Of a stretch of 64,000 nucleotides of DNA, positions 37,148 to 48,364 are shown in pieces. The notes under the pieces were generated by a model. The model was not told the origin of the DNA. It saw only the letters and a program-made list of their open reading frames with translations, and did not search any database. Position 1 is the stretch's first letter, and each line of letters begins with the position of its first letter. This stretch comes from Nocardia tengchongensis (GTDB lineage Bacteria; Actinomycetota; Actinomycetes; Mycobacteriales; Mycobacteriaceae), in the NCBI RefSeq assembly GCF_018362975.1, contig NZ_CP074371.1, positions 4,092,001 to 4,156,000 of the forward strand, read 5' to 3'. Made by a program: the position numbers and the translations under genes.

Positions 37148-38169
37148 TCAGGCGGGCAGGCCCATGCCCGCGGCCAGCATCGGCCACGAGTTGTGCAGCG
37201 CGCTCTCCCAGTACGGCCAGTAGTGCGTGCCGACCGGGTCGAACTGGAAGGTGGCGGGGATGTTCAGCGAGTTGAGCTTGTCCTGCAGGTTGTGCGTGCA
37301 GGCGTTCACCCCGCCCTCGATGATCATGCCCAGCGCCAGGTTCACGTCACCCTGGATGCCCGGGGCGGACTTGGTGTAGAACTCGACGTCGCGCTGCAGC
37401 GGGATGCCGCTGCCGCTGGAGGACGTAGAGCTGGGTGCCGCGCAGCTTCTCGGCATTGATGACCGGGTCGTGGGCGGCCCACAGCGGGCTGTCGGCCGGA
37501 CCGTACATGTTGAGCGTGTTGCCGCCGGCCCAGGTCTCCACGGCCAGCTTCACGAACTGCTTGCCCATCGGGTCGGCGATCTGCGCGCAACCGCTGTAGG
37601 CGGCCACCGACTTCCACAGGCCCGGCTTCGACTCGGCCAGCTGCAGCACCGAGGTGCCGGAGGTGGACAGGCCCGCCAGCGAGTTCAGTCCGGTGGAGCC
37701 GAGGGTGGCGTCCAGCAGCGGCGGCAGCTCCTCGTGTGAAGAAGGTCGTCCACTTGTTCAGGCCCAGGTTCGGGTCGGCCTGGATCCAGTCGGCGTAGTA
37801 GCTGCCGCGGCCGCCGATGGGCTGGATGACATTGACCTGCTTGTCGGCCAGGAAGCCGAGCGCGTTGGTCTGGGCGGCCCAGCTGGCGGTGCCCTCGCCG
37901 GCGTCGAGGCCGTTGAGCATGTAGAGGTTGGGCGCGGGCTGGGATTCGTCGACCGGACGCTGCACGTCGACGGTGATGTCCCTGCCCATGGCCGCCGAAT
38001 ACACCTTCAGATGCCAGGTGCGGCCTTCCTTGGTCACCGAGGTGACCGACGGCGCCTTGTCCGGGTCGGCCGAACCGGTGCCGCCGGACAGGGCGACCGA
38101 CAGGGCGGCGGTCAGGACGACCGCGGCGGTGCGCAGGACGGTCCTATTACGTAGTGCAGAGAGCTTCAT
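37148..38169 (-). pseudogene. antigen-85-like mycolyltransferase/esterase with two frameshifts
   Basis: A signal peptide (about 1-34, ending SGGTGSA) is followed by antigen-85-type blocks: YMLNGLDAGEGTASW, IQPIGGRGSYYADW, SGTSVLQLAESKPGLWKSVA and C-terminal GTHYWPYWESALHNSWPML. Antigen 85 enzymes transfer mycolic acids to trehalose and arabinogalactan in the cell wall. The frame is broken twice: an extra base near 37735 (after LNKWTTFFT) and another near 37420 (after GTQLYV). Removing both gives one continuous protein of about 339 aa. Either a recent pseudogene or two base-calling errors. The Ser region reads GLSTSGTS rather than the usual GLSMGG, which may also matter. Confidence 0.82.
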
Positions 38170-38366
38170 CGAAGAGCTGATCCCGGTTCTCGGGCCACGC
38201 TGGGCCGCATATAGATCGGTGCCGGGTCCCGGATGTCCCGGATTCCCCGCACGCTATGTCTTGTGTCAACCCAAAACTGTTACCTGACAAATCGCCGGAA
38301 GGGTAGTCCCCAATCGCCCGGGCACGTCGTCACGACGGCGTCGGCGCAGCGTGCGACCATCGGAGG

Positions 38367-38816
38367 GTGAAGAGCAAACCCGACGAGGAGCAGCGCCTGC
38401 GGGATCTGGCGCGGTTGCGGCGGGTCCGGGACCGCATCGATCGGGAGTACGCCCAGCCGTTGGACGTGGAGGCGCTGGCGCGCGACGCGCATATCTCCGC
38501 CGGGCATCTGAGCCGCCAATTCCGGGCCGCCTACGGCGAATCGGTGTACGCGTATCTGATGACGCGCCGCATCGAGCGGGCCATGGCGCTGCTGCGCCGC
38601 GGGGATCTGAGCGTCACCGAGATCTGTTTCGCGGTCGGCTGTTCCTCGCTGGGCACCTTCAGTACCCGGTTCACCGAACTGGTCGGGGTGCCGCCGAGTG
38701 TCTACAAGCAGCAGATGGCCGACGCGCCCGAGGGTATGCCGTCGTGTGTCGAGAAACAGGTGACGCGACCGATCAGGAATCGAGAAGCCCAGGCAAGCGC
38801 CTCGCAATTAGCCTGA
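38367..38816 (+). CDS. AraC-family transcriptional regulator
   Basis: The protein is 149 aa. Two HTH units of the AraC/XylS fold are visible: LDVEALARDAHISAGHLSRQ (about 32-51) and DLSVTEICFAVGCSSLGTFS (about 80-99), with the RFTELVGVPPSVYK ending. It is a minimal AraC protein without a ligand domain. The next gene, six bases downstream, is a VOC-family gene, a common pairing. GTG 38367 has GGAGG directly adjacent, which is too close for a standard ribosome site. Confidence 0.87.
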   Translation: MKSKPDEEQRLRDLARLRRVRDRIDREYAQPLDVEALARDAHISAGHLSRQFRAAYGESVYAYLMTRRIERAMALLRRGDLSVTEICFAVGCSSLGTFSTRFTELVGVPPSVYKQQMADAPEGMPSCVEKQVTRPIRNREAQASASQLA

Positions 38817-38821
38817 TCGAC

Positions 38822-39234
38822 ATGGACATCACCATTCTCTCGAGCTTCCTCCCGCACACCGACGCGGACGCGGCGCTCGCGTTCTACCGCGACGCGCTCG
38901 GCTTCGAGCTGCGCAAGGATGTCGGCTACAACGGTTTGCGCTGGCTTACCGTCGGCCCGCCGGATCAGCCGGCACCTCCATCGTGCTGCACCCGCCGGCC
39001 GTCGACCCGGGCATCACCGAGGAGGAGCGCAAGCTCATCGTCGAGATGATGGCCAAGGGCACCTACGGCAGCATCCTGCTGGCAACCAAAGATGTGGATG
39101 CCGTCTTCGAGCAGCTGCAGGCCGGTGACGCCGTCGAGATCGTCCAGGAGCCGACCGACCAGCCCTACGGCGTGCGCGACTGCGCCGTGCGCGACCCCGC
39201 GGGCAATATGGTTCGTATCCAACAGGTCTCCTGA
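38822..39234 (+). pseudogene. VOC-family (glyoxalase/bleomycin-resistance-like) gene with one frameshift
   Basis: The N-terminal half (ITILSSFLPHTDADAALAFY, then RDALGFELRKDVGYNGLRWLTVG) and the C-terminal half (LLATKDVDAVFEQLQAG to CAVRDPAGNMVRIQQVS) are in different frames. One missing G near 38971 restores a normal ~137-residue VOC protein. VOC proteins bind metals and either isomerise or sequester small molecules. It lies between an AraC regulator and a UvrA2-like ATPase, probably a single operon. Confidence 0.82.
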
Positions 39235-39286
39235 CCTGACCCGCGCCCTCTGCCCGACCGGTCCGCCCCTGTAGATGGAGACACGC

Positions 39287-41668
<2,382 letters not shown>

Positions 41669-41737
41669 TCGAGGCTCCCGGGAATATCCGCTTCCGTTCG
41701 CTGTTGACCGTGGCTGCGACGGAAGGGAGTGATTGCG

Positions 41738-42943
41738 GTGAACGGGTTTTCGGCCGAAGGTCTGGACAAGGTGGGCGAGGTGCTCGGCGCGTACGCCGAG
41801 CGAGGTGAGGTGGCCGGCGCGGTCGCCGCGATCTACCGGCACGGGCGGCTGGTGCGGGTGGAGACCGCCGGTGTCGCGGATCGGGCGACCGGACGGCCCA
41901 TGCGGCGCGACACGCTGTTCCGCATCGCCTCCATGACCAAGCCGATCACCACGGTGGCCGCGCTGACCCTGGTGGACGAGGGCCGCCTCGGGCTCGACGA
42001 CCCGGTCGAGCGCTGGCTGCCGGAACTGGCCGACCGCGTCGTCCTGCGCGATCTCTACGGCGCACTCGACGACGTGGTACCCGCGGAACGCCCGATCACC
42101 GTCGAGGACCTGCTCACCTACCGACTGGGATTGGGGTGGGGGCGCTCCGGTCTCGCGCCCCGATTGTTCGCTCTCACCGCCGATCCCATCGCGAGCGCGA
42201 TCGGCGTCGCGAACGCCGAACGGCTGACGCCCGACGAATGGCTGCGCGCGGTCGGGGAGCTGCCGCTGATCGCGCAGCCCGGCACGGTGTGGCGATATCA
42301 CACCGCCTCCGACATTCTCGGCATCCTGATCAGCCGGGTGACCGGGCAGCCGCTGGAAACCGCGCTGCGCGAACGGGTGCTGGAACCGCTGGGCATGACC
42401 GACACCGGATTCACCGTCCCCGAATCGAAGCGGGACCGCCTCAGCGTGCTCTACGGACCCGACGGCTCCGAACTCGACCGGCCCGAGACCACGGCGTGGG
42501 GCGAGGAACCGCTGTTCCCTTCCGGCGGTGCGGGTCTGGTGTCCACCGTCGAGGATTACGCCCGCTTCGCCCGCATGCTGCTCGGTGGCGGCGAACTCGA
42601 CGGCGTCCGGATCCTGCGGCCCGAGACCGCCGCCGCACTGGCCGCCGACCACCTCACCCCCGAACAGCACGCCGCCGCGCCGTTCAATCCGCCACTGGGC
42701 CAGCACCTCTGGGCCGATCAGGGCTTCGGTTACGGCGTGAAGATGCAGACCACCCCGGGCATCCCGAGCGTCGGCACCCTGTCCTGGCCGGGCGGCCTGG
42801 GCACCGCCTGGTACGCGGATCCCGAAAAGGATCTGGTAGCCCTGCTTTTCGTGCAGTCGGCCAATATCATCATCGCCGCCGAGTGGCGCAGTCCGCTCGG
42901 CGACGACTTCCTGCACGGTGTGTACGGAGCGCTCGAGGATTGA
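41738..42943 (+). CDS. beta-lactamase-family serine hydrolase (class C-like)
   Basis: The protein is 401 aa. The SxxK motif is SMTK at 65-68, the Tyr motif YHTASD, and the third motif is WPGGLG. It belongs to the penicillin-binding-protein/class C fold that includes EstB-type esterases. No signal peptide is seen, so a cytoplasmic esterase is more likely than a beta-lactamase. GGGAG eight bases upstream favours GTG 41738 over GTG 41729. It converges on trpS with a 10-bp gap. Confidence 0.88.
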   Translation: MNGFSAEGLDKVGEVLGAYAERGEVAGAVAAIYRHGRLVRVETAGVADRATGRPMRRDTLFRIASMTKPITTVAALTLVDEGRLGLDDPVERWLPELADRVVLRDLYGALDDVVPAERPITVEDLLTYRLGLGWGRSGLAPRLFALTADPIASAIGVANAERLTPDEWLRAVGELPLIAQPGTVWRYHTASDILGILISRVTGQPLETALRERVLEPLGMTDTGFTVPESKRDRLSVLYGPDGSELDRPETTAWGEEPLFPSGGAGLVSTVEDYARFARMLLGGGELDGVRILRPETAAALAADHLTPEQHAAAPFNPPLGQHLWADQGFGYGVKMQTTPGIPSVGTLSWPGGLGTAWYADPEKDLVALLFVQSANIIIAAEWRSPLGDDFLHGVYGALED

Positions 42944-42953
42944 TCTCGGGGCG

Positions 42954-44006
42954 CTAGTACACCGTCCCCATCGCCGAGCGCACCTGGTCCAGGGTGCGTT
43001 CGGCGATCTCGTTGGCGCGCCGATTGCCCTCGCGCACCAGCCCGATCGCGAAATCCGGGTCCGCGGCCAGTTCCGCGCGCCGCGCCCGGTGGTCGGCGAA
43101 GAAGTCGTTGACCGCATCGGTGGCCAGCTTCTTGAGCGCCGCGCCGCCGCCGTCGCCGAGCTTGTCGGCCAGGGTCGCCTCGTCGCTGCCCAGGCAGAGC
43201 GCGGCGGTGGTGAGCAGCGCCGAGACGCCGGGGCGGGCGTCGGGGTCGAAGGTGATGCGGCGGTCGCCGTCGGTGGGGGTGCGGCGGATGAGCGCGGCGG
43301 TCTCGTCGGCGGTCATCGACAGCGAGATGGCATTGGCGTAGCTCTTGCTCATCTTGCGCCCGTCCAGGCCGGGGATCTCCGGGGTCGCGGTGAGCAGCGC
43401 CTGCGGTTTGGGGAACACCCGGCCGAAACGCTCGTTGAAGCGACGCGCGATCACCCGGGTCACCTCCAGATGCGGCAGCTGGTCCTTGCCCACCGGCACC
43501 AGATTGCCCTTGCAGAACAGGATGTCGGCGGCCTGATGCACCGGGTAGGTGAGCATCAGCCCGCTCAGCGCCCGCTCCGAGGCCGCCAGTTCGGCCTTCA
43601 CCGTCGGATTGCGGTGCAGCTCGGCCTCGGTGACCAGGCTCAGGAACGGCAGCATCAGCTGGTTGAGGGCGGGCACCGCGGAGTGGGTGAACACCGTGGC
43701 CCGGCTGGTGTCGATCCCGGCCGCGGCGTAGTCGAGCACCGCGTTCACCACGTTCTCACGAACCTGGCCCAGGGTGTCGCGGTCGGTGATGACCTGATAG
43801 TCGGCCAGGATCACCCACAGGTCCACACCCAGCCCTTGCAGCCGCACCCGTTCGCGGATGGTGCCGAAGTAGTGCCCCAGATGCAGTCTGCCCGTGGGCC
43901 TTTCGCCGGTGAGGACGCGGAAGCGATTCGGGTGGGCGGCCACCTCGGCGGCCAGCTCGTCGCTGCGCTCGCGGGTGGCGGCGAAGGAATCCGAAGGGAT
44001 GGTCAC
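42954..44006 (-). CDS. trpS: tryptophanyl-tRNA synthetase, auxiliary (TrpRS1-like) type
   Basis: The protein is 350 aa. Class I signatures are HLGH at 42-45 and KMSKS (GLDGRKMSKSYAN). Blocks such as LTGERPTGRLHLGHYFGT and NPTVKAELAASERALSGLML differ from the mycobacterial housekeeping TrpS (Rv3336c) and recall the indolmycin-resistant TrpRS1 of Streptomyces. It charges tRNA-Trp. A second, housekeeping trpS is expected elsewhere. GTG start at 44006 with CAGGAG upstream. Overlapping leader hairpins lie 56-99 bp upstream. Confidence 0.93.
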   Translation of the reverse strand: MTIPSDSFAATRERSDELAAEVAAHPNRFRVLTGERPTGRLHLGHYFGTIRERVRLQGLGVDLWVILADYQVITDRDTLGQVRENVVNAVLDYAAAGIDTSRATVFTHSAVPALNQLMLPFLSLVTEAELHRNPTVKAELAASERALSGLMLTYPVHQAADILFCKGNLVPVGKDQLPHLEVTRVIARRFNERFGRVFPKPQALLTATPEIPGLDGRKMSKSYANAISLSMTADETAALIRRTPTDGDRRITFDPDARPGVSALLTTAALCLGSDEATLADKLGDGGGAALKKLATDAVNDFFADHRARRAELAADPDFAIGLVREGNRRANEIAERTLDQVRSAMGTVY

Positions 44007-44061
44007 CGTACAACTCCTGAAAGTTGATGGAGGACCGCACGAGCCGAGTGTTCCGGTCGGG

Positions 44062-44124
44062 AATCACGAGCCGCGTACGGCCCGTGGACGTGATTCATCG
44101 GGCCGCTAGTGCGACCAGCGCCAT
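44062..44124 (-). promoter_or_regulatory. possible trpS leader with mutually exclusive hairpins
   Basis: On the transcript, a 9-codon frame (44124-44095, MALVALAAR, stop) overlaps hairpin B (44099-44105 with 44078-44084, 7 bp). Hairpin A (44089-44095 with 44062-44068, 7 bp) uses sequence inside the loop of B, so only one can form. No Trp codon is present in the short frame, which weakens an attenuation model. Confidence 0.3.
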
Positions 44125-44153
44125 GCCTGCCGGGTGGGAATCACCTGTCTACC

Positions 44154-44390
44154 TTAGCAAGTCGGACGACAGACGATGGTTGGGCACAGGCATGGGCGGG
44201 ATTCCTTCCGAGGCTCGGCGACCGCTGGAATGTTCCGGTCCTCGAATAGGTCCGGCCTGGAGGGGTCCCGGCAGTAGTCGCCGAAAATCCAACGAAGTTC
44301 TCCCTGCGGATCGGCGATCCTCCTGGGCTCCGGGGTGAGCACAACCGGCCATTCTTCGAACGCATATTCGATTGCATGCGATGGGGCGGG
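44154..44390 (-). pseudogene. remnant of a protein-coding gene upstream of trpS
   Basis: A frame open from 44390 to a TAA at 44154 encodes a protein-like stretch including HAIEYAFEEWPVVLTPEPRR, then ADPQGELRWIFGDYCRDPSRP. It is preceded in frame by TGA and has no ATG start or ribosome site; a GTG at 44342 is the only internal start. The N-terminus appears lost. No family recognised. Confidence 0.35.
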
Positions 44391-44525
44391 TCACGGCGCC
44401 AGCGCGGAGAGGGAAGCTCCGCACTGGCGCTGATCGCCTTCTAGCTGGCCTTTTGTGCCGCTGCTCGCCGGTAGAGGCTGAGCACGACACCACGTTGACC
44501 AGCGACAGTGCCAGTGGGTGGTGGA

Positions 44526-44531
44526 TATACT
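44526..44531 (+). promoter_or_regulatory. putative -10 element for the MDR gene
   Basis: TATACT, preceded by TG two bases upstream, is a strong -10-like hexamer. TTGACC at 44495-44500 is 25 bp away, too far for a normal -35. Confidence 0.3.
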
Positions 44532-44645
44532 TTCGGAGGGAAGGTGGACGCGCCTCGTTTGACGCGCCCACCGGGTGTTGCTTCCTCCTAGCTCGGTCGG
44601 CAGCCGCTCACACAGCGGCCCCACCTTCGATGGAGAGGAATTAAT

Positions 44646-45614
44646 ATGCGCGCCATCCAGATTGAACAGTTCGGCGATCCTGCGCAGGTGCTCCGCGTGG
44701 TCGACATCGAGGAGCCGCCGCCACCGGGTCCGCATGAGGTTCTGTTGAGCGTTGAGGTCTCGCCGTTGAACAAACACGACCTATTGGTCGTCACCGGCAT
44801 GCTGGCGCGACCACCCCTGCCCCACATACCAGGCGCAGAGGGGGTCGCCCGCGTGCTTGCCGCCGGCGCCGAGGTCGATGGACTTCAAGTCGGCGATCTG
44901 GTCGTGCTACCCCTGTATGCCGGTGCGTGGCGTGAGCGGCTCGTCGTGCCCGCCGACAGCCTGTTCGCACTCCCCGCCGGCGGCAGCATCGAGCAGTACT
45001 CGATGCTGGGCAGCAACCCCCCGACGGCAGGGTTGATGCTCAGTGAGGTCACCCCGATGCAGCCCGGTGACTGGGTGGTTCAGAACGCCGCGAACTCCGG
45101 TGTCGGACGGTCATTGATCGCGCTAGCCAAACTTCGTGGACTGAAGACGATCAACCTGGCCCGTGACGACGCAACGTTCGCCGAGCTCACAGCAGCCGGG
45201 GCCGACGTGGTCCACGTCGACGACCCCGATGCGGTCGGCGATGTTCGAGCGGTGATCGGCGACGCGCGAGTGGCGCTGGCAGTGGAAGCCGTCGGTGGTC
45301 CGGGGGTGGCGCGGCTGCTCGAATTGCTGTCCGACGGTGGATGGTTGGTGAGCTATTCCTGGGCCAGGAACGAACCCATGTGGGTCGACACCTCGACACT
45401 GGTCGGCAAGCACCTCACCGTCCGCGGGTTCTTTATCGGCGACTTCGACTACCACGACAAGGTAGTGCCCGTCATTCGTGAGGCGGCACCGCTGGTGGCC
45501 GACGGCGCCCTCGCAGTCCCCGTGGCGGCCGTGTACCCCCTCGAGCACATCCAGGACGCGGTGCAACATCTCCTCCGTGGCGGCAAGATCCTGCTGCAAG
45601 TCGCGGGGCGGTGA
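44646..45614 (+). CDS. MDR-superfamily 2-enoyl-thioester reductase-like oxidoreductase
   Basis: The protein is 322 aa. The segment NPPTAGLMLSEVTPMQPGDW, then VVQNAANSGVGRSLIALAKLRGLKTIN, is strikingly like Etr1/MECR trans-2-enoyl-thioester reductases, which use NADPH. No zinc ligands are visible, as expected for this branch. GGAGAGG lies about 8 bases before ATG 44646. Its 3' end overlaps, antisense, the small gene at 45472-45759. Confidence 0.88.
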   Translation: MRAIQIEQFGDPAQVLRVVDIEEPPPPGPHEVLLSVEVSPLNKHDLLVVTGMLARPPLPHIPGAEGVARVLAAGAEVDGLQVGDLVVLPLYAGAWRERLVVPADSLFALPAGGSIEQYSMLGSNPPTAGLMLSEVTPMQPGDWVVQNAANSGVGRSLIALAKLRGLKTINLARDDATFAELTAAGADVVHVDDPDAVGDVRAVIGDARVALAVEAVGGPGVARLLELLSDGGWLVSYSWARNEPMWVDTSTLVGKHLTVRGFFIGDFDYHDKVVPVIREAAPLVADGALAVPVAAVYPLEHIQDAVQHLLRGGKILLQVAGR

Positions 45615-45759
45615 ACGCGACGAGCACGCGACCTCTGTACGGTGCGTCGACACGGTGATGCTCGGACTGGACGCGCATGTGGACGTGCACATAGTAGCTC
45701 CCCTGGTCCGAATCCGCCGTCGTCGTCACCGTCCACGGGGCCACCGCTCGGGAGGTCAT
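45472..45759 (-). CDS. small protein coupled to the nuclease-like gene, possibly 3'-truncated
   Basis: The protein is 95 aa. The first ~50 residues look genuine (WTVTTTADSDQGSYYVHVHM, VDAPYRGRVLVAF), but the C-terminal half is Arg/Pro-rich and antisense to the end of the MDR gene, so the original 3' end may be lost. ATG 45759 overlaps the stop of the upstream gene (ATGA), indicating translational coupling. No family recognised. Confidence 0.5.
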   Translation of the reverse strand: MTSRAVAPWTVTTTADSDQGSYYVHVHMRVQSEHHRVDAPYRGRVLVAFTAPRLAAGSCRHGGDVAPRPGCARGGTRPPRGLRGRRRPPAVPPHE

Positions 45760-46820
45760 CGACGTTGAACTCGACGGAGCAACCCGATTCCTTCGCGAAT
45801 CAGGCGAGCCGTTCTGCTGGGCCCGCCGATCGAGCTCGCCGACATGGGGTCTGTGATGGGTAAGGACTGACGGGCCAGCGTTTCACCGCCGAGCGCGGGG
45901 ATCGCTGGAATCTGCTGGCCGCCGAGGAGTTTCCATACGTGGGCGCGTTCGGCCGCGAGGTCGATCGGCGCGTCGGCGAGGGTGTCGAGCAGCTGTTGTA
46001 GCGGCCACGTGTGCAATGCGCCGTAGCGGGCGGAGTAGAGGGCCGCGGTATGGACGGAGAAGGTGTCGGTGGTGTCGAACAGTGCGTAGCCGATGATCTG
46101 GTAGATGTCGGTCAGCGGAAGCGAGTCCGATCGTTGCCCTGTTTTGGGGTTTGCTGCGCCGAGGCGGGTTTTCACCTCGATCAGTACACCGTCCACGATG
46201 AGGTCGGCATCGGCGGCGCACAGCTTCGAGGCGGAGAATGTTGGGCCGAGGACCGCCACCGACGTTGTGGCGGAGAGGAAGTCGGCCAGTTCGGCCAGAG
46301 CGAGTAGATACAGCGACCGCATCTCGGCGACGGCGGTGTCGGGAACCAGCGCGAGCAGGACCTCGGTGGTGAACCGGCCACTGCGAATCGGTTCGGCCAG
46401 TGGGGAATTGGGGAAGATGAACGGCTTGCGGTACAGCTCCGTGCACAGCGCCAACGCCCAGCACGCCCGCGCGATGACCTCCACGGTGTTCTCGGGCAAC
46501 GGCCGCATACACGCGTGGCCCGCCAGTTTGGACAGCTCCCCGATGACCGCGACGTGGTCGGGGCGATCGAGGAAGGCGATCACGGCTGGCTGCGGCACGT
46601 ACTCGCCGTCGCAAGTGAATCGGAGTAGGTAGTCGAAGGCTGCGCCCAAGGTTCCCGGGCTGGCGCCGCGGCCTGCGACGATCAGTGTGCCGGCGTGGGC
46701 TCGGTAGTCGGCTTGCACGGGTTTGAGATTCGGGTACCGCTGGTCGAGGTACTGACGTAACGGGCTGGTCTTGTCGTCGATCGCCCCGGTCAGACTGGAG
46801 TATCGATAGCTCATAGGCAT
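45756..46820 (-). CDS. protein with a PD-(D/E)XK nuclease-like motif
   Basis: The protein is 354 aa. Near residues 205-241 it shows ADLIVDGVLIEVKTRLG followed by DIYQIIGYAL, that is D206, E215-x-K217 and Q241, the pattern of PD-(D/E)XK nucleases (D-x8-ExK, then a helical Gln). The first 200 residues are mostly helical. It is divergent from a broken DNA ligase gene and overlaps the next gene by ATGA. Start uncertain: ATG 46820, ATG 46814 or TTG 46871. Nuclease activity is inferred. Confidence 0.7.
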   Translation of the reverse strand: MPMSYRYSSLTGAIDDKTSPLRQYLDQRYPNLKPVQADYRAHAGTLIVAGRGASPGTLGAAFDYLLRFTCDGEYVPQPAVIAFLDRPDHVAVIGELSKLAGHACMRPLPENTVEVIARACWALALCTELYRKPFIFPNSPLAEPIRSGRFTTEVLLALVPDTAVAEMRSLYLLALAELADFLSATTSVAVLGPTFSASKLCAADADLIVDGVLIEVKTRLGAANPKTGQRSDSLPLTDIYQIIGYALFDTTDTFSVHTAALYSARYGALHTWPLQQLLDTLADAPIDLAAERAHVWKLLGGQQIPAIPALGGETLARQSLPITDPMSASSIGGPSRTARLIREGIGLLRRVQRR

Positions 46821-47149
46821 TACTGTGTCATGGGCCACCGACAGTGCCGGGGTTGGCGGCTGGTAGGACAAGACACCCGGAGCACGGATACCGACACTTC
46901 AACTTGACCTTAATACTCAATGTCATCGAAAAGTATTGCACCACAACACAACCCGGGAGAGTACCCCACCCACCCCCTCTCGAATCCGGAAAGACATGAG
47001 GGTGTCAGACGAACCCGCAACAACACCACGTCAGCCACACACGTGAACTTTCGCCGCAGTGACGACAGGATTGATGAATACATATGCGCAGGTCAAGAGG
47101 TCGAACCTACCGCACTCTCACCTTTTCCCGGATCAGACACCTGGCCCGC
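46821..47149. other. divergent intergenic region, locally AT-rich
   Basis: These 329 bp include the lowest-GC stretch noticed (46890-46950, with TTGACC and several TTAAT/ATACT runs), consistent with divergent promoters. No reading frame is convincing. Confidence 0.4.
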
Positions 47150-48128
47150 ACGGTCACCCGCGGTGACGGCGCCACCGGCGACGTCGTCGCCCCGCTCGTG
47201 CGCGCTGGTGCGCCGCGCGGGCGACGTCATCCCGTTCGTCGCGGGCGTGCTCGACGCGGCCGCGCGCACCGGCGCCGAACTCGACATCGTCGCCCCCACC
47301 ACTTGCGCCTCGTGCGGGCAACCAGCGGCGGAGCAGGGCAACAGCCAGGAGTTGTTCTGCACCAACGTCTCCTGCCCGCGCAGACGGTGCGGCGGCTCAT
47401 CCACTGGGCCTCACGTGCCGCCGTCGACATCGACGCCATCGGGCAGAAATGGATCGAACGTCTCGCTGAGGCGGGCCTTCTGGAGAGCCCGTCGGACTTC
47501 TACACCATCACCAAGGAGCAACTGCTCGAATTCGATGGCGTCGGTGAGGTTTCCGCCACCCGGATGATCGAATCTATCGACAACAGCGGCCCCGTCGGCC
47601 TGCGCCGCGCCCTCATCAGCCTGGCGATCCCCATGGCGTGCGACGGCAGCCGCTCGCCCGGTCCGCGCCGGATTCGCCTCGCTGGAAGAGGTGGTTGGCG
47701 CCAGCGAAGAACGGCTGGTCGAGGTCGAAGACATCGGCCCGAAGGTCGCCGCCTCCTGGACACGCACCTCGCCCGCCTGCGGCCAGAACTCGAGCGACTG
47801 CGCGAACACGGCGTCTCCCTCGACGTGCGCGAGGAGGACCTGCCCCCCTGTCGTCGCCGCCGGCGCTCCCCTGGCCGGCAAGACCGTGGTGGTCACCGGC
47901 GCGATCAGCGACTCGCGCTCCGGGGAGAAGATCGCCAGCTCGACCTTCCAGCACCTGTGCGAAAAGGCCGGGGCCACAGCCGCTTCCTCGGTCTCGGCCA
48001 ACACCGACATACTGATCGCCGGTGCGGACGTCGGCGACAGCAAACTCACCAAGGCCGCGAACCACGGTGTGGAGGTGGTCGATCAGGCCGACATCTGGAA
48101 ACTGCTGATCGACGCCGACGTCGCCTAG
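47150..48128 (+). pseudogene. C-terminal half of an NAD-dependent DNA ligase, multiply frameshifted
   Basis: Reading across frames recovers, in order: the OB-fold end ALVRRAGDVIPFVAG, a four-Cys zinc finger (CASCGQ, FCTNVSCP), the helix-hairpin-helix region (VRRLIHWASRAAVDIDAIGQ; EFDGVGEVSATRMIESID; VEVEDIGPKVAAS) and a BRCT domain (GAPLAGKTVVVTGAISDSRS to ADIWKLLIDADVA). Frame changes occur near 47378, 47640, 47758 and 47853. The adenylation domain with the catalytic lysine is absent. This is a decayed second ligA-like gene, not the essential ligase. Confidence 0.85.
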
Positions 48129-48155
48129 GCCTGTTGGTTCGCCCGCCTGAGCGGA

Positions 48156-48305
48156 CACCTCGGGCAACTCCTCTCGTACTGCCGAAGCCGATATGCCGCC
48201 CACCCACAGTCGTTGTCCGAGAACGACATCGAGCACCTCGCCGCGGAACTGGAACGTGGTCGCCACCCCGCCGTCTGGTTCACCAGTACCGCGGTCGGGG
48301 TGGAA
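48156..48305 (+). pseudogene. fragment of an unidentified small protein gene
   Basis: The frame directly after the ligase stop encodes a protein-like run, SLSENDIEHLAAELERGRHP then AVWFTSTAVGVE, after which coding character disappears. No start codon with a ribosome site is seen. Confidence 0.35.
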
Positions 48306-48364
48306 GTGGATGCTGTGCGCCGCAGTCGGTCTCACCTGTCCCACGGCTTGGCCTGGCCGGACCG

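Noticed and set aside
43900..44150. T-box riboswitch upstream of trpS
   Set aside because: The T-box consensus (TGGNACCGCG) and specifier loop are not found in the leader.
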